From Coenobita brevimanus (taxonomy: Eukaryota > Arthropoda > Malacostraca > Decapoda > Coenobitidae), in assembly GCA_032717465.1 (NCBI GenBank), contig CM064713.1:8346339-8410338 (forward strand): a stretch of 64,000 bases of DNA, in the 5' to 3' direction. Under the pieces are notes generated by a model. The model saw only the letters and a program-made list of their open reading frames with translations, ran no database searches and was not told where the DNA came from. Within the stretch, counting starts at the first letter, position 1; the number at the start of each line of letters is the position of its first letter. Made by a program: the position numbers and the translations under genes. Positions 1 through 10,568 of the stretch are shown here, one piece after another.

Positions 1-1297
1 TGATGCCCAACTCTTTCAGAGACTGCTTGAAAACATTTGACATGAAATTACTTCCCCGGTCGGACTGTACCTCCTTGGGCAGACCAAACTTTGTGAAGAA
101 CCCCAGCATTTCCTTAACCACGTTCTTTGCTGAGATGTTTCTAAGTGGAATGGCTTCAGGATAACGAGTAGCCATGTCAATCATGGTCAACACATAAGAA
201 AATCCTGAAGAAGTCTTAGGAAGAGGGCCCACAATATCCACCAACACACGGGTGAATGGCGCCTCAAAAGGAGGAATGGGAACTAGAGGTGCAACCTTTT
301 CGGTCTGATTACACTTCCCCACAACTTGACAGGTGTGACAAGACTTACAATACCAGGAAACATCCCTGAAGATACCTGGCCAGTAGAAGTGTTTCAAAAT
401 GCGTGCCACAGTCTTCCTCACTCCAAGGTGTCCTGCCAAACTGGAATCATGAGCCACTCTAATGATATCCTGCCTACAAACACGAGGGATGACAACTTGA
501 TGTACAACCTCCCATTCACAGTCGGCTGATGCTGTTGGGGGTCTCCACTTCCTCATAAGCACTCCTGACTTTACATAATAACAAGTAGAAGCACCGGCTG
601 ACTCTTCTTCACTGTAAGCAGAGTTAGCTAGACCTTTCAACTCAGGGTCAGCAACCTGCAACTCAACCAACTCTTGACGAGACAAATTATCAACACTACG
701 GGGTACTGCCTCATCTGGTGAGTGGTCCAAATTAGCAAGAAAAGTGTCAGCTAGGATAACATCATCATCATCATTATCCTCTAAATCACCAGTAACTTTA
801 GACTTAGCCCTAGTGACAGCACATGCAGGGAACACATCAGGGACATCACAATCCCGGGACACAGCCACTGGCTCACTAGACAACTGAGGAGCTGGACACA
901 CTTGACTTCCACCAATATCATTTCCAAGTAAGAAAGTTACACCTGACATTGGGAGTGTCTCAACCAACCCAACCATAACAGAACCATTAACAAAACCAGA
1001 CTCTAAATTCACTCTGCACAGAGGAACAGAGAAGTAATTATTCCCTACACCTTGTAAGATTACAGTTTCATCAGAGGAATTAAAATTAGAGCCTAGAACA
1101 CTGGTCAGCATAAGGGATTGGCAAGCACCTGTATCACGATATATTTTAACTGATTTCCTGTCATTACTGTCCAGAGGACTGACAAAACCATCAGACAGGA
1201 AATTAGCACATGAACTCTTGAGAGTGTCACCCACGTTACTGCTCAAAAGAGGAGCTCCATCATGAGAATTTAAGTTACCCCTCAAAAGCAGGTTCAG
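1..1297 (-). CDS. Pol fragment: retropepsin followed directly by integrase
   Basis: An uninterrupted minus-strand frame runs from just after a TAA at 1298-1300 to the window edge; it has no obvious own start. The protease shows DTGA near 1127-1138 and the flap-distal motif LLGNDI near 910-930. After an acidic linker comes the integrase: an HHCC zinc domain (HDSSLAGH, later CKSCHTC), then the rve core with its first Asp in VDIVGPLP and second Asp in SDRGSNF. The catalytic Glu lies outside the window. There is no RT or RNase H between protease and integrase. The frame differs by one base from the preceding knuckle ORF, the change falling in a run of four G at about 1278-1281. Confidence 0.8.
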   Translation of the reverse strand, partial: MNLLLRGNLNSHDGAPLLSSNVGDTLKSSCANFLSDGFVSPLDSNDRKSVKIYRDTGACQSLMLTSVLGSNFNSSDETVILQGVGNNYFSVPLCRVNLESGFVNGSVMVGLVETLPMSGVTFLLGNDIGGSQVCPAPQLSSEPVAVSRDCDVPDVFPACAVTRAKSKVTGDLEDNDDDDVILADTFLANLDHSPDEAVPRSVDNLSRQELVELQVADPELKGLANSAYSEEESAGASTCYYVKSGVLMRKWRPPTASADCEWEVVHQVVIPRVCRQDIIRVAHDSSLAGHLGVRKTVARILKHFYWPGIFRDVSWYCKSCHTCQVVGKCNQTEKVAPLVPIPPFEAPFTRVLVDIVGPLPKTSSGFSYVLTMIDMATRYPEAIPLRNISAKNVVKEMLGFFTKFGLPKEVQSDRGSNFMSNVFKQSLKELGI

Positions 1298-1604
1298 TTA
1301 ACTCAGTTAAAGAATTCTGGGAACTCTCAAGAGTGGACACTAGACCAATTGACTGAATATTTAAAGACTCCTTTTTGTTCACATCACGCTGTCTCCTGAA
1401 ACATCTCTCCGTAGTATGACCAAGCTTACTACAATAAGTACATTTACTTTTCTGAAATCTAGAGGTGGAGCTGGTATTTACTTCCTGAGAAACATCATCT
1501 TTATTCTCTTTCCTGTTACCTGTACTCTGAGTAGAGGCAACGTACTTACTCTCCAGCTTTCCCTTTTTCTCTAGAATATCTCTTGTGAGTGAGAACATAC
1601 TCAT
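1275..1604 (-). CDS. Gag C-terminal segment with CCHC zinc knuckle
   Basis: This 109-codon frame overlaps the end of the gag frame by 59 bases and carries one CX2CX4HX4C knuckle (CTYCSKLGHTTERC), the nucleic-acid binding part of a retrotransposon Gag. Its first codons re-read the end of the upstream gag frame in another phase. The apparent start is therefore probably not real, and the segment is the continuation of gag after a one-base frame change in a run of five A near 1560. Ser/Thr-rich sequence surrounds the knuckle. It ends in TAA at 1275-1277, where the protease-integrase frame takes over. Confidence 0.7.
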   Translation of the reverse strand: MSMFSLTRDILEKKGKLESKYVASTQSTGNRKENKDDVSQEVNTSSTSRFQKSKCTYCSKLGHTTERCFRRQRDVNKKESLNIQSIGLVSTLESSQNSLTELTEPAFEG

Positions 1605-2451
1605 CAGCTAAAACTGCAGCATCAGACAAATTATCTATTCTTTTCTCATCAAGATATAGGCTTACATCTTTACTAATACACCTTTTGAAATACTCCAGCA
1701 AAATCATCTGCTTAAATTTACCAAAATCAGAATCCACATTCTTAGAATTTAACCACTGCTCTAACAAATCTTCTTTGATTCTTGCATACTCAACATGGGA
1801 TTGCTTATCTTGCTTGTAAGTTGTCCTAAATTTTACTCTATAGGCTTCAGGAACAAGCTCATAGGCCTTAAGAATCAAGCTCTTAACTACATCATAATTA
1901 TCAGATTGATCCTGAGGCAAAGATGCATAAGTTACTTGAGCTTTACCGGTGAGAACAGTTTGAAGGAGTACTGGCCAATACTCCTTAGGCCAATTAAAAC
2001 CTGTAGCTACCCTCTCAAACAACTGAAAATACTTTGTTAAATCAGATTCATTAAAAGGAGGGACAAGTTTAACATTTTTAGCCACATCAAAATCATCAGA
2101 GCTAGATGATCCAGTTCCACATTGTTTCATGCGATACTCATGGTCTGCCTGAATCCTAGCAAGTTCAACTTGTGCGTGAAACTCAGCCTCCTTAGCACGG
2201 GCCTCCTGCAGGGCTAGCTGTAACTTAGCTAATTCAATCTGCGTTTGCTCATTTGGAGGAGTTACATTAAACAAGCTTTCATTAATCATGTCAACAATTT
2301 GATCTTTAGAATGATGAGAGCGAACAACAATTCCCAATTGTTGAGCAACAAGCTTAAGTTCATTCTTTGTTCTGTTTTCTATATCACACACTGTTTGCAC
2401 ATTTGACAAAAAATCTTTGGCTTCATCAAGTGTAGAAATAGTAGCCATCAT
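1546..2451 (-). CDS. Gag (matrix/capsid, SCAN-like C-terminal half)
   Basis: About 300 codons. I place the start at the paired ATGs at 2446-2451 rather than the upstream ATG at 2478, because the protein then begins with the MATIST segment. The N-terminal third is a predicted helical, Glu/Ala-rich segment. The C-terminal half is helical with a pattern resembling the SCAN fold: a VPEAYRVKFR helix, an RIKEDLLEQWL helix, KFKQMILLEYF, then SDAAVLADEYV. SCAN domains are known to derive from the capsid of Gmr1-like Gag, which fits the pol order here. The ORF ends early at a frame change in an A-run, and the zinc knuckle continues in the next frame. Confidence 0.75.
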   Translation of the reverse strand: MMATISTLDEAKDFLSNVQTVCDIENRTKNELKLVAQQLGIVVRSHHSKDQIVDMINESLFNVTPPNEQTQIELAKLQLALQEARAKEAEFHAQVELARIQADHEYRMKQCGTGSSSSDDFDVAKNVKLVPPFNESDLTKYFQLFERVATGFNWPKEYWPVLLQTVLTGKAQVTYASLPQDQSDNYDVVKSLILKAYELVPEAYRVKFRTTYKQDKQSHVEYARIKEDLLEQWLNSKNVDSDFGKFKQMILLEYFKRCISKDVSLYLDEKRIDNLSDAAVLADEYVLTHKRYSREKGKAGE

Positions 2452-2511
2452 GAATATATCACAGTCACAAAATATCAAACAATATCCTTATGATAATATC
2501 CTGAATATCCT

Positions 2512-2526
2512 GATATGAGGTCGCCA
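2512..2526 (-). promoter_or_regulatory. Candidate primer-binding site of the Gmr1-like element
   Basis: Reading the minus strand, the LTR ends in GTAACA at 2533; after six bases (TAAATT) comes TGGCGACCTCATATC. A TGG start just inside the LTR is the hallmark of a tRNA primer site. The first seven bases would suit a tRNA ending GTCGCCA, but I did not assign the tRNA. Confidence 0.55.
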
Positions 2527-2532
2527 AATTTA

Positions 2533-3316
2533 TGTTACGGAACAGAGAAAGATAATGTACACTTTAAGTGAGAATACTAAAAATCACTACTGTCCCGTAA
2601 AGTTCCAGGTTCAAAACAAAGAGTTATGTAAAATTACAAGTCAAAGTTTAATGCTCAAACTAACAATAAAACATTCAGGACTCATAAGGATAATGTAATG
2701 GCAAAAACAGGTTAAATATATGGTTAACTGCAATAGCCTCTATTAACACGAAATTAGCAAGAGTAAATTTATCTAAGTCAGCCCTGATAAAATGAGATAC
2801 CAGATAATACTCAGTGAATGCCAGATAAATAATTACAGATACAAACTATTATCAAAAATGACTGACATAAAGAACCCTACATGAATTACAAAAACTTCAC
2901 TAGGCCTACAAATTAAACTTATGCTATACAGTACAAGAAAAAATGCAATAACAGTTATACTCAAATTACACACAGCTGCTAGATGGTTGGAGACTTCTTG
3001 AGCACTCACAATAATAATATCTGTACAGGGGAGGACAGAGATGTGAACAAAATGAGGAGCAGATCTAAGTGGCAATGATGCAGAGACTGAGCTCAATATA
3101 TAGGAGCCAGGAGAGCTTGATAGAACTTGTAATAAGGACGCGCAAATGAAGCCATGGGGACATAGAGTTGACAATCCCGCTCTGGACAACAGAGAGAACG
3201 ACTTACTCTACTATAACGGTAGAAGGGGGGGACTGAGGCAGAACACGCTCGTGATCAAACATGCAGCATACTGTGCGTTAAAATTACACAAAGGATGATG
3301 AAATCATAGGCTATGT

Positions 3317-3320
<4 letters not shown>
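2533..3320 (-). repeat. 5' LTR of the Gmr1-like element
   Basis: The 788-bp segment is bounded by the inverted hexamers TGTTAC (2533-2538) and GTAACA (3315-3320), giving TG...CA ends on either strand. It lies between the candidate primer site and an (AT)n tract. A TATA-like box (CCTATATATTG on the minus strand, 3095-3104) could drive element transcription. The second LTR is outside the window, so the boundaries rest on the inverted ends and the primer site alone. ORFs inside it look spurious. Confidence 0.6.
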
Positions 3321-4028
<708 letters not shown>

Positions 4029-6045
4029 CTATCTATTGCCAGACGCCTCAATACCGTTTGGGGTGGCCACAAACAAATCGCCTCCAAGTCGCCCTGTCCC
4101 CCGCCATTTCACTGCCCTGCTCCGAACTCACATCCCCCTCTCTCATATACCTCTCCACCCCATCCCTCCATCTCATCTTCGGCCTCCCCCTCCCTCTTCT
4201 CCATCCACATATACACTCTCTTCGTCAGTCTTTCACCCTCCATCCTCTCCACATGGCCAAACCACCTCAGTGTGTTCCTCATAACGCTTCCTATCACATC
4301 CACATCCACACCACAACGCTCCTTTATATCCTCATTCGTCAGCCTGTCTCTCCATGTGACTCCACAGGCTCCTCTTAAATAACTCAATTCCACTGCTCTC
4401 ACTCTTGACTTGTGTCCTTCCAACAACGTCCAAGCTTCATTTCCTTACGTTAGAGTTGGTATCACAATACTGTCATGTAGGAACTTTTTCACTTCCATGC
4501 TCACTTCCCTGTTTCTTATCACTACTTTCAAAGAACCAGCAACCTTTCTTCCCTGCTGTACCCTTTCAAGCACTTCCCCCTCCAAACCTCCATCATTACT
4601 CATCACACTACCCAAGTACTTAAACGTACTCACATTTTCCAATTCCTCACCATCCAACATTCACTGACTTCACCTCTCTCAAAGACCATCACTTTACTCT
4701 TCCCTACATTCACCTTTAGATTCCGTTTGTTACACACTCTCTCAAACTCATCGACCAAGCCTTGCAGCTCCCCTTCGTCTTCACTCAACAACACAGTATC
4801 ATCTGCAAACAACAGTACAGGGAGTTTCCAAACACTATCCTCTCTCACCAGGGCCACTCCAACATCCACCACCCTACTTTGTACCTCTTTTATTACCCCA
4901 TCCATGTACAGATTGAACAACCATGGAGACATGACACATCCCTGTTTCAACCCAACTTTCAAAAAGAAAAATTCACTTAGTTCACCATCCACACGCACTG
5001 CAGCCTTCGCACCATCGTACATACTCTTCACAGCATTCAACAACTTCCCATCTACTCCATATATTCTTACACTTTCCACAATCCTTGTCTATCCACCCTG
5101 TCATATGCTTTCTCCAAATTCATGAAAGCCGCATACAACTTCTTTCCCTTCTCTAGAAACACTTCCACTAAAGATCTAAGAATGAATATCTGATCTACAC
5201 AACCTCTTCCCTTCCTAAAGCCTCCCTGTTCTTCTCCAACTAATATCTCTGTTCCTTCTCTAACTCTGTCAATAAGTATCCTACCATACACTCTTCCTAT
5301 TATACTAAGAAGACAAATGCCCCTATGATTACCACACACTTCTTTTTCCCCTTTTCCTTTGTACAAGGCAATAATTATACCTGACTTCCAATCCTCCGGG
5401 ACTCTACCTTCCTCCCAGGCCAATCTGCACATCTTCCACATCCATTCTTCTACTATCTCTCCCCCATGCTTCAGCATTTCACCACACACTCCATCAATTC
5501 CTGGGGCTTTCCCCGATTTAACTTTCTTCATTGCTTCCACTACTTCTATCCTACTGATTTCTTCCTGTCTTCTCACCTCCCTCCTTCTCCCAGCCTTTCC
5601 CCAGCCACTTATACTCGCATTACTTCCATCCTCTACGTTCCACAATTTCTTAAAGTGTTCTCTCCATCTGCTCACTTTTTCTCCCTTCTCCACTAGTAGC
5701 CTACCATTTTTATCTTTCGCTCCCCTGCTAACTTCACTTCCACCCTGTCTTACTCTTTTCACCTCTTTCCAGAACATTTTCTTACAGTCCCTCCACTTTA
5801 CACTCAAATTCCTTCCAAATTCCTCATCCACTCTCTTCTTACTCTCTCTTACTAATCTTTTCACGTCTCTCTTTCTTTCCACATATAACTCTCTCTTCCG
5901 CCTCTCAACTTCTTCCACGCCCCTATTTCTCATCCATTCATTGTATGCTTTCTTCTTGTCTGCCACAGCCTGTTTCACCTCTTCAGTCCACCATGCTTTT
6001 CCTTGCACCCCCCTCCGTCTTCTCTTCCTTCCACACACCACATCA
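4029..6045 (-). pseudogene. RTE-clade LINE, 5'-truncated, defective (copy A)
   Basis: On the minus strand: a post-endonuclease linker (GKAWWTEEVKQAVADKKKAY), the RT palm (GKAPGIDGV, EEQGGFRKGRGCVDQIF, FADDTVLL), a thumb (FKYLGSVM) and the C-terminal region ending in a TWRDRLTNE / LRWFGHVERM / GRGRP-type segment. The layout matches BovB/RTE proteins. Coding is broken by frame changes near 5070 and 4650 and an in-frame TAA at 4445-4447. The RT motif A Asp is Asn (FMNLEKAYD, against FMDLEKAYD in copy D). The endonuclease is missing, as expected from incomplete target-primed reverse transcription. The 3' end passes into a (TATC)n tail. Confidence 0.85.
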
Positions 6046-6245
6046 CACACACACACACACACACACACCGCTTGCTAACTGGTAGTGGACGGGAGTTCGC
6101 GCCGCTCAGGTTGCGAAAAGTTTCTGACAGGGAAGGGGACGGGTGTGTGCGTGTGTGAAGGTCACAGCCTTGCCCTTAGATCGGACTCCGTGAGCTTTCT
6201 CTTCCTTCCGGGAGGGTAAAAGCTGACACATCACGACACATCACA
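6046..6245 (+). mobile_element. tRNA-derived SINE, family 1, head deleted
   Basis: The segment is closely similar to the SINE at 44362-44645 read on its minus strand: a B-box-like GGGAGTTCGCGCC, then gcgaaaag, gaaggtcacagccttgccc, and ttccgggagggtaaaagctg. The A-box part is missing here. It is bordered by (CA)n on both sides (6046-6068 and from about 6240), as the other copy is. Confidence 0.7.
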
Positions 6246-6256
6246 CACACACATAG

Positions 6257-6305
<49 letters not shown>
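6240..6305. repeat. (AC)n-(AT)n microsatellite
   Basis: Simple repeat following the SINE tail. Confidence 0.95.
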
Positions 6306-6308
<3 letters not shown>

Positions 6309-6597
6309 TCGTGGTCATAAATAATCAGCTATCATTCGGTACCCTGTGCCTCAGGCTGCTTCCTTGATGCGCGGCAAGTCACAGTGGAGTAAGAGGGGCT
6401 GAGAGGGAGGGGTCAGAGAGAGAAGGGAAGGTGGCTGGGGGGACGAGTGATAGTGCGAGGTTGGAGTAAGAGAGTGGAGGAGAGGAGGTAGGGAAGGGAG
6501 AATGAAATGCAAAGTCGTCGGTGGTCACATTATTTGTCTATCGTTTTTCATTCAGGGCATGATAAAAGAGTCAATATTCAGTAGATAATGCTGCATT
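6306..6597. other. Unassigned purine-rich sequence
   Basis: G/A-rich on the plus strand (gagagggaggggtcagagag and similar). I see no ORF, RNA or repeat match within the window. Confidence 0.5.
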
Positions 6598-6670
6598 GAA
6601 GTTTCGAATTCTTGGGTGCTGTTATATCAGATGACGGAGGAAGTGAGAAGGAAATTGTGAGAACTGGTAT
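6598..6670 (+). pseudogene. Fragment of a LINE reverse transcriptase (thumb region)
   Basis: From 6603 one plus frame reads FEFLGAVISDDGGSEKEIVR. This matches the FKYLGS.IS.DG...EI.R signature at the end of RT domains in RTE/CR1-like LINEs. It is only about 22 codons long and is cut off by the LTR element starting at 6671, so that element appears to have landed in an older LINE. Any continuation would lie beyond the second LTR, in the assembly gap. Confidence 0.5.
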
Positions 6671-7315
6671 TGTTAGGGCTCCATATTATAATTACAAATC
6701 ATAATAGATAGATAGACAAATAGATAGATAGACAGTTCTATGCGAGCCTGGGAATGGGAAATGATCTTGCAAGTTACACTGAGGAAAAGCTGACGACAGA
6801 TTACGAAGTAGCCAGTCGGTTAGTTGTCAGCAATTCACCAGGTGAACAAAGCCTTGTTGACCATACACATACATACACACATACTCACACACAGGCTTCT
6901 AGAACTTTCCAATCACAGGGAACACACGTGATACGACTTCTGTTTCACCAGAATTTAGGAAAGAGAGCTCAGAAGGAGACAGGCCATAGAACAGGCAGGT
7001 AGTAGGGAGAAGGGCTTAGCAACTTGGGAGAGAGAGAGAGAGAGAGCAAGACAGGAGGTAGCAAGCGGGACTCTACTTTATACTTCGCTCTGTGTGAGAG
7101 ACTTGTTAATATTTCCAAGACAAATAAAAATAGTCCCATACTATTCTTTACCTCTCCTGTCATTGCAAGACAAAGGGAACCAAGATTATCTACTTACAAA
7201 AACTCAAGTATAACAACCGCTCGTCCACAAGTCTAATATATATAACTTCTCTACAAGTAACTACAAAGTCTTTTTATGACATTTACAAAGGAGTTACAAA
7301 TTTTTTTTTATGACA
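6671..7315 (+). repeat. 5' LTR of the non-autonomous LTR element
   Basis: Direct repeat of 9849-10468. It starts TGTTAG, contains a short GATA microsatellite near its start and a (GA)n tract, and ends in ...TATGACA at 7315. A near-duplicate of this end (tttttatgacattt) occurs at 7271-7284, so the true end could be 34 bp earlier. Confidence 0.75.
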
Positions 7316-7317
7316 TT

Positions 7318-7332
7318 TGGTGGCAGCGAACG
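7318..7332 (+). promoter_or_regulatory. Primer-binding site of the non-autonomous LTR element
   Basis: TGGTGGCAGCGAACG starts two bases inside the LTR end. TGGTGGCAGCG is a common LTR-element primer-site form. The tRNA was not identified. Confidence 0.65.
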
Positions 7333-8779
7333 TATACGAACCTCGTCTACGAATCAACAGTGAATTCCTACAAAATATCAAGATTGAAAACAAAAAAATA
7401 CCTCTCACAACCAACAACTTACAACCAGCTCCTGACAGTTCTCTCCAACCCCCCCTCCGTCTCCCCGATCATCAAGCTGATGTAGAGGCGAAGAGGTCAC
7501 AGGACGCCTTGCAGGTAGTTTAACAAAGTACTGATACAATCTTGAAATTTCTACGACGAACCAACAAACTACAACCATCTACAATCAACTACAAGTAACA
7601 ACTCTACGAGTCGTCTGTATAATCTTCTACACGCACCTACAAGTAGCGGCAGTCTTCATCCCACAATGAGTAAATCACAAAAGAAAAGGACCGAGAAAAC
7701 ATCGACAAAGAAAAACGGAACAAACAAAAGAAGAGTGAGACACGACTCATAACTCATAACTACCAGACCTCACCCTCCTCTCTCTGCTACATCCACCCAA
7801 CCGCCATTGACGCAGGAGTGAAGAGGTCAAGACGACGAAGCAAATACCAAGTCCATATTCACAACTCATCTTACTCACTCGTCTTCACTCAAGTTACTCA
7901 TTGCTACTCATTCACTCACCACAGCTACCAGTGTGGGAAGTCGACGTCATCATGCATGCTTGCTGAAAATACGCCACGTCGGTCAACACACCACCTGCAC
8001 CACCACTCACACCATTGCCCCCACGGTAAAAATTAGTGAGTTACTTCATTTATACAATACACAGTGATAGACAATAAGCTTCTGCACAAACATATAAAAC
8101 ATGCTGTATAGTTACAGCTTAAATACACATACTTACTTCAGTTATCTGCATAACTCAAACACTAAATAATCACCAACAATAAATATTCCACACTGTATAT
8201 ATTCATTCATTTATTATAACATTTATTTACTACCAACGAGTGTTACCATTTATACCTACATAAAATACGTGTTTCATACATACAGCTATACATTATTATA
8301 TCTACAAAGTGATAAAGAAAATATACCATCACAGTTACTCAGTGAGCGATTAAAAGAACTGTATTAAACATTTATTAATTAAAGCTACCTAGTGGAAACA
8401 TATAAATTAAGTTACAAGGTAAACTAGAGAAAAAAAAATGGCCAACACAAATGACGTTAGCAAGAGTGAACATCTTCAACACAATCGTGAAGACAATGAT
8501 TTCCACACAGTGCTGACACATATATTGCCCACGATATGTACAAGTGAAGAACAAGTCAGTGTATATAGTTAATACTGTATATAGTGTATATATATATTTT
8601 TTTTTATATAAAACAACAAAATATGGGACTATATAATATCATTTTCAGTAATATCTGCGCAATATAAACTAAACTTTAAAAAAGTATCCCAAGGAAATTA
8701 GCCAGCAATTATGCAACCTCGAGCAACACCGAAAAAACGTAGACAAACGAAGAAAAACAAACTATAGAAAATCAAAACA

Positions 8780-8860
8780 TACAAAAAAGAAAGAAAGAAA
8801 GAAAGAAAAAGTAAGAAAGAAAGAAAGAAAAAGTAAGAAAGAAAAAAAGAGAGAAATAGA
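8780..8860. repeat. (GAAA)n-type microsatellite
   Basis: Runs of aaagaaag and aaaaagtaagaaag inside the LTR element interior. Confidence 0.85.
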
Positions 8861-8934
8861 GTAAGATCACATAACAAACAAATGAAAATAAGTGTAAGTG
8901 TTACTACATATGCCAAAATACCACATAAACTACA

Positions 8935-9345
8935 AACGATATGTAACAATTATGTAACTCCATATTATAATTATGTAATGACAAACGATTGCATTATGTT
9001 ACACTTGCTACAATTATGTAACTACAAACGATATGTAACAATTATGTAACGACAAACGATTGCATTATGTTACACTTGCTACAATTATGTAACTACAAAC
9101 GATATGTAACAATTACGTAACGACAAACGATTGCATTATGTTACACTTGCTACAATTATGTAACTACAAACAATATGTACCATTTATGTAACAGTTGCAT
9201 TAACAAGATGTAACTTTTATGTAACTTTAACTACAATTATGTAACTACAAACAATATGCACCATTTATGTAACAGTTGCATTAACAAGATGTAACTTTTA
9301 TGTAACTTTAACTACAATTATAAGGCCAAGACACTTATGTAACAG
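8935..9345. repeat. 71-bp and 81-bp tandem repeats inside the LTR element
   Basis: The anchor acacttgctacaattatgta recurs at 9001, 9072 and 9143, an exact 71-bp period. It is followed by two copies of an 81-bp unit (caatatgtaccatttatgta and its variant at about 9171 and 9252). Both share tatgtaac and taactacaaac words. Near 8958 the text ctccatattataatta also matches the start of the LTR. Confidence 0.85.
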
Positions 9346-9848
9346 TTGCATTAACAAAATGTAACTACAATTATAAGGCCAACACAATTATGCATTACCA
9401 CAATATTTTGTAACAATTCATAAAATGTTACAATTATGTATTACCACAATGTTAGTACAATATTATAAGTCATACAACTATAGCACAATTCTGCATTACC
9501 AGTATCATCATACAAGTTAGGTGAAATATTAGACATTACTAAAGTGATAACTCAGTATGTAATGTATAACCTAGCAATATTACCATTGCACAATTATATG
9601 CGTATGTCTGTTATACATACACATCTCACAAAATGTATACAACTTGTTTAAAATGTAATATTACTGGATAATTGTTATTTACTATGAACATTATATGTAT
9701 ACAATATTCATACAATTATGTTACTTTTACAATATTATGTATTTCACTTAATTAGCCTATAAGTTCATTATAATGTGTATATAATATGTATTAATATGTT
9801 ATGACTATTAACTGTCGATGGTACGCCATTTTCGCGTGACCGAGCATA

Positions 9849-10468
9849 TGTTAGGACTCCATATTATAATTACAAATCATAATAGATAGATAGATAAATA
9901 GACAGATAGACAGCTCTATGCGAGCCTGGGAATGGGAAATGATCTTGCAAGTTACACTGAGGAAAAGCTGATGACAGATTAGAAAGTAGCAAGTCAGGAG
10001 ATGATGCAGTTAGTTTGTCAGCAATACACCAGGTGAACAAAGCCTAGTGACCATACACACACATACACACATACTCACACACAGGCTTCTAGAACTTTCC
10101 AACCACAGTGAACACACGTGACATGACTCCTGTTTCACCAGAATTTAGGAAAGAGAGCTCAGAAGAAGAGACGCCATAGAATCGGCAGGTAATGGGGAGA
10201 AAGGCTTTGCAACTTGGAAGAGAGAGAGAGAGGGAGAGAGCGAGACAGGGAGACAGGGACTCTACTTACACTCACTCGTGTGTGAGAGACTTGTTAATAT
10301 TTCCAAGACAAATAAAAATAGTCCCATACTATTCTTTATCTCTCCTGTCATTGCATGACAAATGGGAACCAAGATTATCAACGTACAAACAACTCAAGTA
10401 TAACAACCGCTCGTCCACAAGTCTAATATATATAACTTCTCTACAAGTAACTACAAAGTCTTTTTTAT
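9849..10468 (+). repeat. 3' LTR of the non-autonomous LTR element (truncated by gap)
   Basis: Direct repeat of 6671-7315, beginning TGTTAGGACTCC and keeping the same features in order. It stops in the terminal T-run at the N gap. Confidence 0.75.
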
Positions 10469-10568
10469 NNNNNNNNNNNNNNNNNNNNNNNNNNNNNNNN
10501 NNNNNNNNNNNNNNNNNNNNNNNNNNNNNNNNNNNNNNNNNNNNNNNNNNNNNNNNNNNNNNNNNNNN
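10469..10568. other. Assembly gap, 100 N
   Basis: Exactly 100 N, the conventional placeholder for a gap of unknown length. The left flank is the second LTR of a plus-strand element. The right flank is minus-strand BEL gag in mid-gene. The missing sequence should hold at least the end of that LTR and possibly the rest of the downstream BEL unit. Confidence 0.95.

Larger units (their letters stand above)
1..3320 (-). mobile_element. Gmr1-like Ty3/gypsy LTR retrotransposon, 5' part (runs off the window)
   Basis: On the minus strand the order is LTR, primer-binding site, gag with a SCAN-like capsid segment, CCHC knuckle, aspartic protease, then integrase, ending at the window edge. Ordinary Ty3/gypsy elements place RT and RNase H between protease and integrase. 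Here the two are joined by one continuous open frame, which is the domain order described for Gmr1-like elements. RT, RNase H and the 3' LTR would lie beyond position 1. Two single-base frame changes separate gag, knuckle and pol, so this copy is probably not functional unless they are assembly errors. The upstream edge abuts an (AT)n tract. Confidence 0.75.
6671..10468 (+). mobile_element. Non-autonomous LTR retrotransposon (LARD-like), 3' end lost in gap
   Basis: Two direct repeats begin TGTTAGGGCTCC (6671) and TGTTAGGACTCC (9849) and stay similar over about 620 bp. The first ends at about 7315 and is followed by a TGG-starting primer site at 7318. The 2.5-kb interior has no gag or pol homology, only very short ORFs (7666-7752, 28 codons, Lys/Arg-rich; 8438-8572, 44 codons) and tandem repeats. 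It would need enzymes supplied by another element. LTR differences include an indel near 6815/10000, so the insertion is not recent. The second LTR breaks off at the N gap, so no target duplication can be scored. Confidence 0.75.

Noticed and set aside
5359..6078. 239-codon plus-strand ORF
   Set aside because: Antisense shadow of the RTE reverse transcriptase, which has the recognisable motifs.
8935..9345. CRISPR array
   Set aside because: Contiguous 71/81-bp tandem units without spacers in a eukaryotic LTR element.
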